Shown: positions 53,773 through 63,963, counted from the first letter of the stretch. The stretch is 64,000 nucleotides of DNA from Shewanella chilikensis (GCF_002836945.1 NZ_NIJM01000015.1:26348-90347), one strand, 5' to 3'. Numbers and translations are program-made. Notes: a model not told the origin generated them from the sequence alone.

Positions 53773-53931
53773 GGGGTGTCCCCTTTACTGTTCTTGTTAT
53801 CTGCGTAGCTGCAGCTTCCCCCACGGCGGCTGCAACGATCTGATTATCTGTTAGTTTCGCTATGCAGTGGCCAAACCAGTATGGCGACAATTGTGATCTG
53901 GTGCAATATTTAATCGGTTGTTTGAAATGCT

Positions 53932-54624
53932 TCACAGTTCCTGGGCGGGTTCTCGCATCCGCTGCCACCAGTCGGCAGCTGCGACTATCTGGCCCTGCGC
54001 GTCTATGGCCGGGTAGGGAATGCCTTTGCGCCGACAGGCTTTGGCATAAATGGGGTGGCCTTGCTCAAACAACATGGTCTGGCAATAGTCATTGTCCAGC
54101 TTGCGGGCGCCATAGAGCCCGGCCTCCTGCCGCTGACGCTGCGCCTCATACAATAGCAGCGCCGACGCCACCGAGACATTGAGGGATTGCACCATGCCGA
54201 CCATGGGGATCACCACCTGCTCGTCGGCGGCGGCCAGGGCTTCGGCGCTTATACCATCACGTTCATTGCCAACAATAAAGGCGGTGGGGCGGCGGTAATC
54301 CAGTTCCCTAAAGTCACGGGACTGAGGGCCGAAATGGGTGGCGACCAGCTGCATCCCGCGCGCCTTGCAGGCCTTGGCAGCCGAGGCGAAGTCATAGTGT
54401 TTAATGGTTTTGACCCACTGCTGGCTGCCGGAGGCGGTATTGCCGGACAGGCGCATATCGGCATCGGGCCAGACTGCATGAATTTCGTGGATACCCACAG
54501 CATCGGCACTGCGCAGCGCGGCGGAAATATTGTTGCTCTTGTGGACTCTGTCCAGGATCAGGCTCAGATCCGGCTGGCGCATATCCAGCATTTGGTTGAT
54601 GCGAGCGAAGCGTTCGGGGCTCAT
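53932..54624 (-). CDS. trmH: tRNA (guanosine(18)-2'-O)-methyltransferase
   Basis: A 230-residue SPOUT enzyme. The N-terminal helix region MSPERFARINQMLDMRQPDL and DRVHKSNNISAALRSADAVG (with the catalytic Arg in the N-x-x-A-x-R-S motif) is followed by the knot motifs FIVGNERDGIS and VVIPMVGMVQSLNVSVASAL. It methylates the ribose of G18 in the D-loop of tRNA. It is the last gene of gmk-rpoZ-spoT-ridA-trmH. A terminator lies between ridA and trmH, so it may have partly separate expression. Confidence 0.95.
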   Translation of the reverse strand: MSPERFARINQMLDMRQPDLSLILDRVHKSNNISAALRSADAVGIHEIHAVWPDADMRLSGNTASGSQQWVKTIKHYDFASAAKACKARGMQLVATHFGPQSRDFRELDYRRPTAFIVGNERDGISAEALAAADEQVVIPMVGMVQSLNVSVASALLLYEAQRQRQEAGLYGARKLDNDYCQTMLFEQGHPIYAKACRRKGIPYPAIDAQGQIVAAADWWQRMREPAQEL

Positions 54625-54643
54625 TGGCGGGGGATCCTATATG

Positions 54644-54664
54644 AAAAAGGGCGCCGTAGCGCCC
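54644..54664 (-). terminator. Terminator between ridA and trmH
   Basis: Read on the minus strand, GGGCGC - TACG - GCGCCC is followed by TTTTT. The stem is a perfect 6 bp. It lies 18 bases after the ridA stop codon and may make trmH depend on read-through or a promoter of its own. Confidence 0.75.
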
Positions 54665-54681
54665 TGTATTGGAGAGGGAAC

Positions 54682-55065
54682 TCAGAGTTCCATCACACCG
54701 TCCATCTCGACCAAAGAACCCTTTGGCAGCTCTTTCACGCCGATGGCGGCGCGGGCCGGGTAAGGCTGGTTAAAGTAACGGCTCATGATTTCGTTGACCG
54801 TGGCAAAGTTGCCCAGATCCAGCATATAGATATTCAGTTTGACGATATCGGCCATGGAACCGCCGGCGGCTTCACAGACGGCCTTGAGGTTGTCGAATAC
54901 CCGTACAACCTGGGTTTCAAAGTCGTCACCGGCCAGTGCCATGGTGGCTGGGTCCAGCGGGATCTGCCCGGATAGGTAGACAGTGCTGCCCACTTTGACT
55001 GCCTGGGAGTAGGTGCCGATAGCGGCGGGAGCCTTGTCTGTTGCTATGATGATCTTCTCTGCCAT
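54682..55065 (-). CDS. ridA: 2-iminobutanoate/2-iminopropanoate deaminase
   Basis: 127 residues, normal for RidA, from ATG at 55065 with AGAGAG upstream. The signature is intact: [15 protein letters not shown] near the N-terminus with the Tyr, [13 protein letters not shown] near residue 35, and [20 protein letters not shown] near 105, whose Arg (PARAAIG) binds the substrate carboxylate. It hydrolyses reactive enamines made by PLP enzymes. It sits between spoT and trmH, where enteric bacteria have no gene, 22 bases after the spoT stop. Confidence 0.95.
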   Translation of the reverse strand: MAEKIIIATDKAPAAIGTYSQAVKVGSTVYLSGQIPLDPATMALAGDDFETQVVRVFDNLKAVCEAAGGSMADIVKLNIYMLDLGNFATVNEIMSRYFNQPYPARAAIGVKELPKGSLVEMDGVMEL

Positions 55066-55087
55066 AACGCTCTCTCTTTTTCTGTTA

Positions 55088-57196
55088 TCAACGGTTACGG
55101 GATGTACGCAGAACCTCGGGCAGTACCCTGATTCGGCGCATAACATTTGCCATATGGATCCGGTCGCGAACCGAGATGCGCAGGTTGATCAGATAGACGC
55201 GGCCATCGCGCTCTTCGGTGCTGAGATTGTGAATATTGGAGCCTTCGGCGGCAATGATATTGGTGATCTTCGCCAGCGCGCCCTGATGGTTGACGATTTC
55301 GACCCTCAGGTTGGCCTGGAATTCGACCCCATCGACGGCATCCCACTGCACCGGAATATACTTGTCCGGCTCGCCCTGATAGCCGCGGATATTGGCGCAG
55401 TTTTCCATGTGCACCACCAGGCCCTTGCCCGGGCTCACGTGAGCAATCACGGCATCCCCAGGAATGGGGCGGCAGCAGTTGGCGAAGGTAACCAGCATGC
55501 CTTCGGCGCCGCGGATCGGCATCAGCTTGTGCTCATCATGCTGCTTCTGCGGCTCTATCTTGTCGCCCTTGAGGCGTTGGGCTATGACTATGCTCATGGC
55601 ATTGCCAAGACCTATGTCGGCCAGCAGTGATTGCAGATCGGCGTGTTTGGTGTCTTTGACTACCTTGTCTATCTGCGCCGGATCTATCTGTTCCAGCTTG
55701 GTTTCGCCCAGCGCATGGTTCAGCAGACGCCTACCCAGGGTGCAGGCTTCGTCCTGCTTGAGGCTCTTGAGCACCTGACGGATTTTGGCGCGGGCCTTGC
55801 CGGTAACCACGAAGTTGAGCCAGGCGGCGTTGGGGCGGGCGCCCTTGGCGGTGATGATCTCGACCGTTTGCCCGGAAATCAGCGGCTGACTCAAGGGGTA
55901 GGCCTGGCGGTTGACCCGGGCGCCGACACAGGTGTTACCCACATCAGTGTGTACCTCATAGGCGAAGTCCACTGCGGTGGCGCCTACCGGCAGTTCCAGA
56001 ATGCGGCCCTCGGGAGTGAACACATAGATCTCTTCCGGGAACAGCTCTGTCTTGACGTTTTCAACAAATTCAAACGAGGTGGAAGCACTCTGCTGCAGTT
56101 CCAGCAGGCTTTGCATCCATTTGCGGGCGCGCAGCTGGGTAGTGGTACCCGAGGCGCCGGTCTGGCCACTCTTGTACATCCAGTGGGCCGCAACCCCTTT
56201 ATCGGCCATCTGGTCCATGTCTTCGGTACGGATCTGAATTTCCACCGGTACCGCATGGGGACCAAACAGCGAGGTATGCAACGACTGATAGCCGTTGGCC
56301 TTGGGAATGGCGATATAGTCTTTGAACCTGCCCGGGCGCGGCTTGTAGAGGCCGTGCATCACCCCGAGCACCCGATAACAGGTGTCTATGGAGTCTACTA
56401 TCAAGCGGAAGGCATAGATATCCATCACTTCCTGGAATTGCAGCTCTTTGCTGCGCATCTTGTTGTAGATGGAATAGAGGTTCTTTTCCCTGCCCTTGAC
56501 CTTGCCCTTGATACCCACATCTTCCAGGCGGGTACGAATGGCGGTTTCTATGCTTTGGATCAGTTCCTTGCGGTTACCGCGGGCGGCACGAACCACCTCT
56601 TTGAGTACCCGATAGCGCATAGGGTAATAGGCCTGAAAGCCGAGATCTTCCAACTCTGTCTTGATATTGTGAATACCCAGACGGTTGGCGATGGGGGCGT
56701 AAATTTCCAGGGTTTCGCGGGCAATGCGGCGACGTTTGTCCGGCCGCAGGGCGCCCAGGGTGCGCATATTGTGGGTGCGGTCGGCCAGTTTGATGAGGAT
56801 CACCCGGATATCCTGGGTCATGGCCATCATCATTTTGCGGAAGTTTTCCGCTTGGGCCTCTTTCTTGTCGCGGAATTTGATCTTGTCGAGCTTGGAGACA
56901 CCTTCCACCAGTTCCGCCACCGAGGTGCCGAACAGTTCGGCCAGATCCTGATGGGTAACTTGGGTGTCTTCTATGGTGTCGTGCAGCAGGGCGGCCATCA
57001 GCGTCTCGTGGTCGAGACGCATTTCGGCCAGGATGCGGGCAACCGCAACCGGATGGGTAATATAGGGTTCGCCACTGGTGCGCATCTGCCCTTCATGGGC
57101 ATCACGCGCCACCTGATAGGCCTGCTTGAGTAATTCTACCTGCTCCGGCTCCAGATAACTGGCGGCAGACTCCTTGAGACCTTCAAACAGATACAA
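55088..57196 (-). CDS. spoT: Bifunctional (p)ppGpp synthetase/hydrolase
   Basis: 702 residues, normal for SpoT. The N-terminal HD hydrolase domain has [10 protein letters not shown] and [10 protein letters not shown] with the His-Asp pair. The synthetase domain carries [20 protein letters not shown], the RxKD form of the bifunctional SpoT/Rel type rather than RelA's ExDD. A TGS domain ([20 protein letters not shown]) and a C-terminal ACT domain ([20 protein letters not shown]) follow. It makes and degrades (p)ppGpp in response to starvation. It lies 25 bases after rpoZ. Confidence 0.97.
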   Translation of the reverse strand: MYLFEGLKESAASYLEPEQVELLKQAYQVARDAHEGQMRTSGEPYITHPVAVARILAEMRLDHETLMAALLHDTIEDTQVTHQDLAELFGTSVAELVEGVSKLDKIKFRDKKEAQAENFRKMMMAMTQDIRVILIKLADRTHNMRTLGALRPDKRRRIARETLEIYAPIANRLGIHNIKTELEDLGFQAYYPMRYRVLKEVVRAARGNRKELIQSIETAIRTRLEDVGIKGKVKGREKNLYSIYNKMRSKELQFQEVMDIYAFRLIVDSIDTCYRVLGVMHGLYKPRPGRFKDYIAIPKANGYQSLHTSLFGPHAVPVEIQIRTEDMDQMADKGVAAHWMYKSGQTGASGTTTQLRARKWMQSLLELQQSASTSFEFVENVKTELFPEEIYVFTPEGRILELPVGATAVDFAYEVHTDVGNTCVGARVNRQAYPLSQPLISGQTVEIITAKGARPNAAWLNFVVTGKARAKIRQVLKSLKQDEACTLGRRLLNHALGETKLEQIDPAQIDKVVKDTKHADLQSLLADIGLGNAMSIVIAQRLKGDKIEPQKQHDEHKLMPIRGAEGMLVTFANCCRPIPGDAVIAHVSPGKGLVVHMENCANIRGYQGEPDKYIPVQWDAVDGVEFQANLRVEIVNHQGALAKITNIIAAEGSNIHNLSTEERDGRVYLINLRISVRDRIHMANVMRRIRVLPEVLRTSRNR

Positions 57197-57221
57197 GTGG
57201 CTGTTCTCCTAAGAATATGCC

Positions 57222-57503
57222 TTAGAGTGAAGAGTTACCTTCTGCAATCGCTGCCACGGCAGCAATTTCAGCTGCTTCGCGCTCACGTACGCTCTGACGC
57301 TCATCGGCATCCAGAGTCGCTGAGTTAACCAGTCCCTGTTCGATTTCGCGCAGTGCGATAACAGTGGGTTTGTCGTTTTGCTCTTCAACCAAAGGATCTT
57401 TACCCTGGACGGCGATCTGACGGGCACGACGCGCCGCAACCATGATCATATCAAAACGGTTGCCGATTTGTTTAACGGCGTCTTCTACAGTAACGCGAGC
57501 CAT
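57222..57503 (-). CDS. rpoZ: RNA polymerase omega subunit
   Basis: 93 residues from ATG at 57503. It begins [20 protein letters not shown], the near-invariant omega start. [19 protein letters not shown] and [15 protein letters not shown] follow, and an acidic C-terminus ends it. Omega wraps the beta' C-terminus of RNA polymerase, aids assembly and forms part of a ppGpp site, which fits its linkage with spoT. It is the second gene of the gmk-rpoZ-spoT operon, with a 59-bp gap after gmk. Confidence 0.97.
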   Translation of the reverse strand: MARVTVEDAVKQIGNRFDMIMVAARRARQIAVQGKDPLVEEQNDKPTVIALREIEQGLVNSATLDADERQSVREREAAEIAAVAAIAEGNSSL

Positions 57504-57562
57504 GTGTTGAAACTCCAGTGATTTGAATGGAAAAAATGACGCAAAATTGTACACGAAGGCAA

Positions 57563-58240
<678 letters not shown>

Positions 58241-58409
58241 CTACGAACTCTGGTCTGCCGTCACTCTGGTTTGAACAGGAGTTCAAGGCAGCTTCCTTAA
58301 GGGCAGCTATTATATAGGCAGGCAACGCTGCCATGCCAGTGGCGCTGACAATTGCCATCAAATTCGTTAGTCTGCCATCAATAAGTCGGCCGATTTTTTA
58401 AGGGGTTCT

Positions 58410-59717
58410 GTGCTGTATAAATCGCTCATCTGTATTCAGGGTTACGACAATGGTCTGCGACATGCGGCCATCAGTGGCGCCGTTTATTTTTTACTACTCG
58501 TGTTGGGGCTACTTTCTGGTGGCGGTAGTTTCATCTGGTTACCCGGGATTTTGCTGGCACCGGTATTACTGCTCAGTTGTCGTCGTCGCCTGGGTGATGG
58601 TGGCCTGAATCCCTGGTTGTCACTGATAGCTCTGCTGCCTTGGCTTATTCTGTTGTTGACCTTGGGTAGCGGCCAGGAAGGCAGTTACCTGATAGGAGCC
58701 CTGGTGCTGGCTTTGGCGCTGCATACAGGTTTGGCACTGTTGCCTGGAGGGAATCGCGGCCGCGGCGCCCGAAGCCAGCGAGACTATGTGCAGGGATACT
58801 GTGGCCCTGTGCCTTTGAGCGCCGCGCGCAAAAATAAGATAAGGCGGGTCGAGCCAACCCTGGGTGGCACCTCAGTCTCTGGGGCTGAACGTGAGCCTGA
58901 ACCTGAATTGGCACCTGACTATGCTACCGAGCGCGGCGCTGCTGAGTATAACGCCGTCCATGACCTCAGTCATGACGCCATATCCTATGGACCTGGCCGC
59001 AGCCGTTATTTTGACTCGGCGCCGACCGAGGGCGATGCCTCAGCGATAGATACAGAGCCTGGCTGGCATACAGATAAGCAAGCCCGGCATAAGGGCAATG
59101 GCGCTGAGCCTGGGTTTGATGATGAGATCGACCGCACTGGCTCCTTGTCTGTGTTGCTGCTCTCCTGGCGCGATGCCGTAATGCAACTTTGGCAGCGGCT
59201 TGGCGGCTTTTCGGCCGCCCAGCGTAAGGGTTTTGCCATAGCCGCTTTGGTCACAGCGCTGCTTGGTTTGGGATTGATCATATGGCTGCTGTGGCCTCAG
59301 GCTGAGCCTAATGACGCATCAGGCCGTGAGACTACTGAAAGTGCGGCCGAAACTTCCGACAGGGTGACAGTGCGCCTGCCGGACAGCTTCAGCCTGTCGC
59401 TTGATGGCGACTTGCTGCGTATGAGCTGGCTTGGCGATACTGACGCCCCAGGCCCCTTGTGGGATCTGGCTACCGCCAAGGGCGATCGCCGCTGCGCCGA
59501 GCTGGTGTTTAACAATGGCACTGGCTACCGTCCCATGTCGGTCGTTATCGGCGATAACGGCAAGGTAGAAGCGGCCTTCAGCCCTCTGGACAGTCAGGTG
59601 ATTGTTCAGGATATGGCGCGGCGGGGCTCGGTTAAGCTCTGCGGTTATGACTTCAGCCTCAAGGGCAGTCAGGCGGCATTAGGTTCTGTTCCGGCCTTTC
59701 GGCAGTTTATTGAATAG
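58410..59717 (+). CDS. Unknown membrane protein with low-complexity middle and C-terminal soluble domain
   Basis: A 435-residue protein from GTG (AAGGGG 4 bases upstream). Three hydrophobic segments fill residues 17-110. A long acidic, hydrophilic linker (about 115-245) with DYATERGAAEYNAVHDLSHD follows, then another transmembrane helix near 278-298 (ALVTALLGLGLIIWLLWP). The last ~120 residues form a soluble domain (VTVRLPDSFSLSLDGDLLRM through KLCGYDFSLKG) with two Cys. I do not recognise a family. Topology puts this domain on the periplasmic side if the linker is cytosolic. It is divergent from gmk. Confidence 0.6.
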   Translation: MLYKSLICIQGYDNGLRHAAISGAVYFLLLVLGLLSGGGSFIWLPGILLAPVLLLSCRRRLGDGGLNPWLSLIALLPWLILLLTLGSGQEGSYLIGALVLALALHTGLALLPGGNRGRGARSQRDYVQGYCGPVPLSAARKNKIRRVEPTLGGTSVSGAEREPEPELAPDYATERGAAEYNAVHDLSHDAISYGPGRSRYFDSAPTEGDASAIDTEPGWHTDKQARHKGNGAEPGFDDEIDRTGSLSVLLLSWRDAVMQLWQRLGGFSAAQRKGFAIAALVTALLGLGLIIWLLWPQAEPNDASGRETTESAAETSDRVTVRLPDSFSLSLDGDLLRMSWLGDTDAPGPLWDLATAKGDRRCAELVFNNGTGYRPMSVVIGDNGKVEAAFSPLDSQVIVQDMARRGSVKLCGYDFSLKGSQAALGSVPAFRQFIE

Positions 59718-59741
59718 GGTGTATATTGGCGTACGGTTAAC

Positions 59742-59767
59742 CACAGCTTTGATTCATCAGAGCTGTG
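59742..59767. promoter_or_regulatory. 26-bp near-palindrome overlapping a candidate promoter
   Basis: CACAGCTTTGAT and ATCAGAGCTGTG form 12-base arms with one mismatch (a G-U pair in RNA) and a 2-base centre. Eight bases later TATACT (59775-59780) could be a -10 box for the sugar nucleotidyltransferase gene at 59829. It could be an operator for that gene, or a terminator hairpin for the upstream gene (25 bases past its stop), though no T-run follows. Confidence 0.4.
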
Positions 59768-59828
59768 ATTCTGTTATACTGCCTCGCTTCTTTCGGCTCG
59801 GCTTTCTTCGCGGCATATTCGACAGTTT

Positions 59829-60764
59829 ATGGATACAAAATTAACTCTGGTGATTATGGCCGCCGGGCTGGGAAGCCGTTTTGGCGGTGATAAACAGTTG
59901 GCGGCATTGGGGCCCAATGGGGAAACCATGCTGCAATTGGCGTTACGCTCGGCCATCAAGGCCGGGTTTGCCCGTGCGGTGCTGGTTATCCGTCCTGAGC
60001 TTGAAAGCGAGATCTGTCGCCAGTTAAGCGACTTCCTGTCTTCCGGGTTTGAGTGGCATCTTTGTTATCAGACGCTGGACGATCTGCCACAGCCGGTATC
60101 GGCAAGGCAGACAGGGGATATCACAAAGCGCCACAGTAACAGGCAAAAACCCTGGGGCACGGCGCATGCCCTCTGGAGTGCCAGGCATCTGGTCGATGGC
60201 CCCATGGCAGTGATCACCGCAGATGATTATTATGGCGATCATGCCTTTGTGCAGTTGGCCGAAGGGCTTAGGCAATATCCCAATGAATGGATGATGGTGG
60301 CCTGGCCGCTGGGACTGACCTTGTCCGAGCATGGCGGGGTGAATCGTGGCCTGTGTGAGGTCAATGGGAAGGGTTACCTGACTTCGGTGCAGGAGTGGCT
60401 CGATATTCGTCCAGGCACCCATGGCCTTGAGGGAGAGCTTCAGGGTGAACGCCGGCCGATAGCCGCCGATGCCTTGGTATCCATGACCTGCTGGGGCTTT
60501 TCGGCGAATATATTTACCGCACTGGAACAAGGGCTCAGACGCTTTTTGGCAACCCATGGTGATGACCTTAAAGCCGAGTGTTATCTGCCTGCGATAGTGC
60601 AAAATGCAATCGAGCAGCCAGATCCAGAGCCGTGCCAACAACAGCAAATCCTTACCACCCGCAGTGTCAGGGTGGAAACCGCCCGCGAGGCCTGGTTGGG
60701 AGTGACATATCCCCAGGATGCCGCCCGGGTGAAACAGCAATTACAGGAGTTAATGGGTGCTTGA
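59829..60764 (+). CDS. Sugar-phosphate nucleotidyltransferase-like protein
   Basis: A 311-residue protein with the NTP-transferase start LVIMAAGLGSRFGGDKQLAA, where the GLGSRFGGDKQ loop binds nucleotide. PWGTAHALWSARH near residue 105 and AVITADDYYGDHAF near 130 give the usual GTAxAL and Asp-Asp motifs of hexose-1-phosphate nucleotidyltransferases. The middle (EHGGVNRGLCEVNGKGYL) is like the same fold. It is followed with an 8-base overlap by a NahK-like kinase, so the pair probably phosphorylates a sugar at C1 and links it to a nucleotide. The sugar and nucleotide are unknown. Confidence 0.8.
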   Translation: MDTKLTLVIMAAGLGSRFGGDKQLAALGPNGETMLQLALRSAIKAGFARAVLVIRPELESEICRQLSDFLSSGFEWHLCYQTLDDLPQPVSARQTGDITKRHSNRQKPWGTAHALWSARHLVDGPMAVITADDYYGDHAFVQLAEGLRQYPNEWMMVAWPLGLTLSEHGGVNRGLCEVNGKGYLTSVQEWLDIRPGTHGLEGELQGERRPIAADALVSMTCWGFSANIFTALEQGLRRFLATHGDDLKAECYLPAIVQNAIEQPDPEPCQQQQILTTRSVRVETAREAWLGVTYPQDAARVKQQLQELMGA

Positions 60765-61821
60765 ACTTATTCGGCAGCAGGTACTGCCTCACTTCGGGAT
60801 CCCCAATGATGCCAAAATCAGCCCGCTGGGCAATGGTCATATCAACGACACTTTTCTGATCCGCAGCGCCGATAGCGAACTTGTGCTGCAAAAGATCAAC
60901 ACCCAGGTATTTCGCGCGCCCAAGGCCCTGGTCAATAATGCGGCCAAGGTCAGCGAGCATTTGAGTCAGTGTGCTGCGCAAGGCGGCTATCAACTGCAGC
61001 TGATAAGGCCTGTGATGACCCGCGAGCAGCAATTGGCGGTGGATCTCGGTGAACAGGGATTCTGGCGCGCCATCAGTTATCTGCCTTTCAGTCAGAGCAT
61101 CGAAGTGGTGCACTCTGAGGCCGAGGCCGAACAGGCGGCGCGTGCCTTTGGCCATTTCGCCCGCGCCCTGAGCCAAGTAGACCCCCATGAACTGGAAGAT
61201 GTGATCCCCAAGTTTCATCATCTGCCAGGCAGAATCGAAGCGCTTTCCAAGGCGGTTGCCGAGGACCCGCTTGGGCGCCTGCAGCACTGTCGGCATTGGG
61301 CCGAGTTGGCCTTGTCCCAGCAATCGCTGCTTGTGGAGCTTGAAGATACCTGTGCCGGTTTGCCGCTGCGGATTTGCCACAACGACACCAAGATCAATAA
61401 CATGCTGTTCGACAAGCGTGATATGTCCAGCATGGCCATCATAGATCTCGACACCTGCATGAAGGGTTTCTTGATGTATGACTTTGGCGACATGGTGCGC
61501 ACCTTCTGCTCGCCCGAGGCCGAAGACTCCACCGCACTCGATAAGGTCAGAGTCAGGCCCGAAGTGTTTGCCGCCATCTGCCGGGGTTACCTGGCAGAGC
61601 TGGGCGAGGTGTTGACGCCACTGGAGCGCCAGAGTCTATGGCTGGGTGCCAGAGTCATTTGTCTTATGATAGGTGTGCGTTTCCTTACCGACTATCTGTT
61701 GGGGGATAAGTATTTTCATATCCATCGCGAAGGTCACAACCTGGACAGAGCCGCCAACCAGTTCACCCTCTATCTCAGCCTATTGCAGCAGAGCGAGGCC
61801 CTAAAGGCGTGCTTGGTTTGA
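60757..61821 (+). CDS. Aminoglycoside-phosphotransferase-fold sugar kinase, NahK-like
   Basis: A 354-residue protein from GTG overlapping the nucleotidyltransferase gene. It has the APH fold: GNGHINDTFLIRS (nucleotide loop), VLQKINTQVFRAPKALVNN (with the Lys), CHNDTKINNMLFD near residue 208 (catalytic Asp in HNDTKxNN) and IIDLDTCMKGFLMYDFGDMV (metal Asp). The VLQKINTQVF and KALVNNAAKV segments resemble N-acetylhexosamine 1-kinases. Together with its neighbour it forms a salvage route from free sugar to sugar-nucleotide. AmgK (MurNAc/GlcNAc kinase) is another family relative to consider. Confidence 0.8.
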   Translation: MLELIRQQVLPHFGIPNDAKISPLGNGHINDTFLIRSADSELVLQKINTQVFRAPKALVNNAAKVSEHLSQCAAQGGYQLQLIRPVMTREQQLAVDLGEQGFWRAISYLPFSQSIEVVHSEAEAEQAARAFGHFARALSQVDPHELEDVIPKFHHLPGRIEALSKAVAEDPLGRLQHCRHWAELALSQQSLLVELEDTCAGLPLRICHNDTKINNMLFDKRDMSSMAIIDLDTCMKGFLMYDFGDMVRTFCSPEAEDSTALDKVRVRPEVFAAICRGYLAELGEVLTPLERQSLWLGARVICLMIGVRFLTDYLLGDKYFHIHREGHNLDRAANQFTLYLSLLQQSEALKACLV

Positions 61822-61863
61822 GCTATCTCGCCGTCTCTGAAAAGGGGCGGTGAGAGGTCTCCT

Positions 61864-62902
61864 TTACGATATTGCCTGGAAAATCTGCTGGCGATGCAGG
61901 GCTAGATATTCTTCTGCCGGGGCAAACTTGTTTGGTAGACGAATCGGCTGGTTTTCAAAGCGCTCAAAACTGTCACTCAAATATCGATTTTCTTTCGTCA
62001 GGAGTTTAGGGGATAGCAGCAACTCCAGATGGGAATTCAAAGTGATTAAGCCTTTGTCAAAAGCGGCGTCATGCAAGCTGGAAAGACACAGGCCGTTACT
62101 GGGGTTGAGACGTTGCTTAGGCTCTTGGTTCCAAGGCACTATATGGCTGGCAATCAGTAACTCTGGAATGTCTAATCCTGTTATGCAACAGCGAAAATCA
62201 TAGGCACTCAAAACCGAGTTTCTAAATACTTGTTGGCCGACTCTGGCCTTAGGGAAGGTGCGAATAAGTCCTCGTGGCACTCTGGCTTGCACAGCCATTG
62301 GCGTTCAAGGCATCTGACCGAAGGCATGCCGGGGCCTGTCGAAGTCGGATAACGCAGAGAGCCGGTTGCTGTGAAAGCCCCGAAGGGCGTGGCTTGCAGA
62401 CCTGTCTGCTGTGTTGTGCTTCTTGCAAAGGACTAGGGCCATTTGCTGCGAACCACGCCTTGCATCCAGGCCTGTAAGCCGACGCAGAGCACACATGGGA
62501 CTTGTTCGCACCTTCCTTAGTCAGCGTCTCTCTTTCCCTACCGTGAAAATCGTCTGTCCCTGCGGACTTTACATTTTGTGGCTCAGAGGATTGTGTTAAC
62601 TGCTGGTGGGCAGCATAAGCTTTGAGATAGAAGGTTTCCCAGTCCTGGGTCATCTCTTGCCACATGGCTTTGTCGGCTCTAGAAGCACCAGGGAGTCCCT
62701 TGCGACCTGTAGAGGTGATGCTAGGGTCACAGCTGGCAATATTAGCCATCTTCATCGATAGCGATGAGGCCGACCTTTGCATGAGTTCGGCTATCTGGAT
62801 TATTTCTGGGTTACGCTGGCTTATTCTGCCAAAGGGCGTGTGGCTATAAAGATAAAAAGCCACCAGTAGTTCATCCCGTTCCCACCTACGTTGATTTGCC
62901 AT
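61864..62902 (-). pseudogene. HNH endonuclease gene broken by a 264-bp insertion
   Basis: The N-terminal half lies at 62517-62902 (MANQRRWERDELLVAFYLYS through ERETLTK) and the C-terminal half at 61864-62252 (KARVGQQVFRNSVLSAYDFR, then CCITGLDIPELLIASHIVPW and NPSNGLCLSSLHDAAFDKGL, the HNH motif). Together they match the plan of the usual ~300-residue HNH restriction-type protein. Between them sits a short inverted-repeat element. Removing it and one copy of the 4-bp duplication leaves a 771-bp frame coding for 256 residues, joined as ETLTK-ARVGQ. As it stands the gene is frameshifted, so only truncated proteins can be made. Confidence 0.85.
62253..62516. mobile_element. 264-bp MITE with 19-bp terminal inverted repeats
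   Basis: GGAAGGTGCGAATAAGTCC at 62253-62271 and GGACTTGTTCGCACCTTCC at 62498-62516 are inverted repeats with one mismatch. The flanking TTAG occurs at 62249-62252 and 62517-62520, and the match extends to CCTTAG if two end bases are shared. The interior codes for nothing like a transposase, so it depends on one elsewhere. It interrupts the HNH endonuclease gene. Confidence 0.88.
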
Positions 62903-63206
62903 AAGCCCTCCTAGAGACGCTGCCAGTATGGATATTATTCCTTTTAAATCAAATGGAAAATTTTCGGTTATTTATTCGTGTTCCCACCTATGCATTCGCT
63001 TTTGCTGCAAAAAATCTATCATGGTGCAGACCTTGGGCGGTGTGATACTGCAGCGCCTGGCGACCAAGGTGCAAAACCGCCTGGCGGCAGCGGGTTGGAC
63101 GCCGCCGACACCAGAGCGTAAAATCCGCAGCTTGTGTCCTGCATAACACTATGTTTTCGGGTTATGGTTTTGGGTTTAAAGAAGAATGGAGAAACAGGAG
63201 AGAAGC
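62903..63206 (+). other. Gene-poor stretch before yjjG
   Basis: About 300 bp separate the broken HNH gene from yjjG. A short + strand frame ends at 63146, with a possible ATG at 63021 giving about 41 residues (MVQTLGGVILQRLATKVQNR onwards), GC-richer than its surroundings. I do not recognise it and see no clear ribosome site. Otherwise the region is AT-rich, with a probable yjjG promoter. Confidence 0.3.
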
Positions 63207-63899
63207 ATGCCGTACTCTAATAGTCAGGCTTATCAGTGGGTATTGTTCGATGCCGATGAAACCCTGTTTCAGTTCGATGCGCCGCGGGGGCTCAAGCTGA
63301 TGTTCTCCCGTCATGGGGTGGATTTCAGCGATGCCGACTATGCCGAGTATCAGCAAACCAATATGCCGCTGTGGGTGGCCTATCAGGACGGCAAGATCAG
63401 CGCCAGCGAGTTGCAATTGACCCGTTTCAGTCATTGGGCCAAACGTCTCGGGCGCACACCTTTTGAACTCAATAGCGCCTTTATGACGGCAATGGCCGAT
63501 ATCTGTGAGCCGCTTCCCGGGGCTGCTGAACTGCTTGATAGCCTCAAGGGGCGTGCCAGGTTGGGGATTATCACCAATGGTTTTACCGAGCTGCAGCAGG
63601 TGCGGTTGCAAAAGACCGGCTTTGCCGAACACTTTGAGCTGTTGGTGATTTCAGAAGAGGTAGGCTTGGCCAAGCCGGATCCGGGTATTTTCGAGCATGC
63701 GCTGACCAAGATGCAGCAACCCGAGCGTAAGCGGGTATTGATGGTGGGTGATAACCCTCACTCGGATATTCTTGGTGGCCTTCAAGCCGGTCTGGATACC
63801 TGTTGGCTCAATGTGAAAGGCGAGGCGGCTCCCGAAGGGATAACGCCTCATATCGAGGTACGTTCATTGAGTGAACTGCAAAAACAGTTATGTAATTGA
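63207..63899 (+). CDS. yjjG: HAD-family pyrimidine 5'-nucleotidase YjjG
   Basis: 230 residues from ATG at 63207 with AGGAGAGAA 3-5 bases upstream; an earlier ATG at 63186 lacks a good site. Motif I is VLFDADETLFQF (DxDxT) near residue 12, motif II is IITNGFTELQ near 108, motif III is the Lys of GLAKPDPGIF near 150, and motif IV is VGDNPHSDILGG near 178. It dephosphorylates dUMP, dTMP and non-canonical pyrimidine nucleotides to clean the pool. prfC, its usual neighbour in enterics, is not in the window. Confidence 0.93.
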   Translation: MPYSNSQAYQWVLFDADETLFQFDAPRGLKLMFSRHGVDFSDADYAEYQQTNMPLWVAYQDGKISASELQLTRFSHWAKRLGRTPFELNSAFMTAMADICEPLPGAAELLDSLKGRARLGIITNGFTELQQVRLQKTGFAEHFELLVISEEVGLAKPDPGIFEHALTKMQQPERKRVLMVGDNPHSDILGGLQAGLDTCWLNVKGEAAPEGITPHIEVRSLSELQKQLCN

Positions 63900-63963
63900 T
63901 CGCCGCTTCTACTACAAGATTGTCAAATCGAAGGCCCGCCACTATGCGCAATGTAGATCAGAT

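Noticed and set aside
55631..57133. 500-codon open frame on the + strand
   Set aside because: It is the antisense shadow of spoT, caused by GC-rich codon use; it has no family motif or ribosome site.
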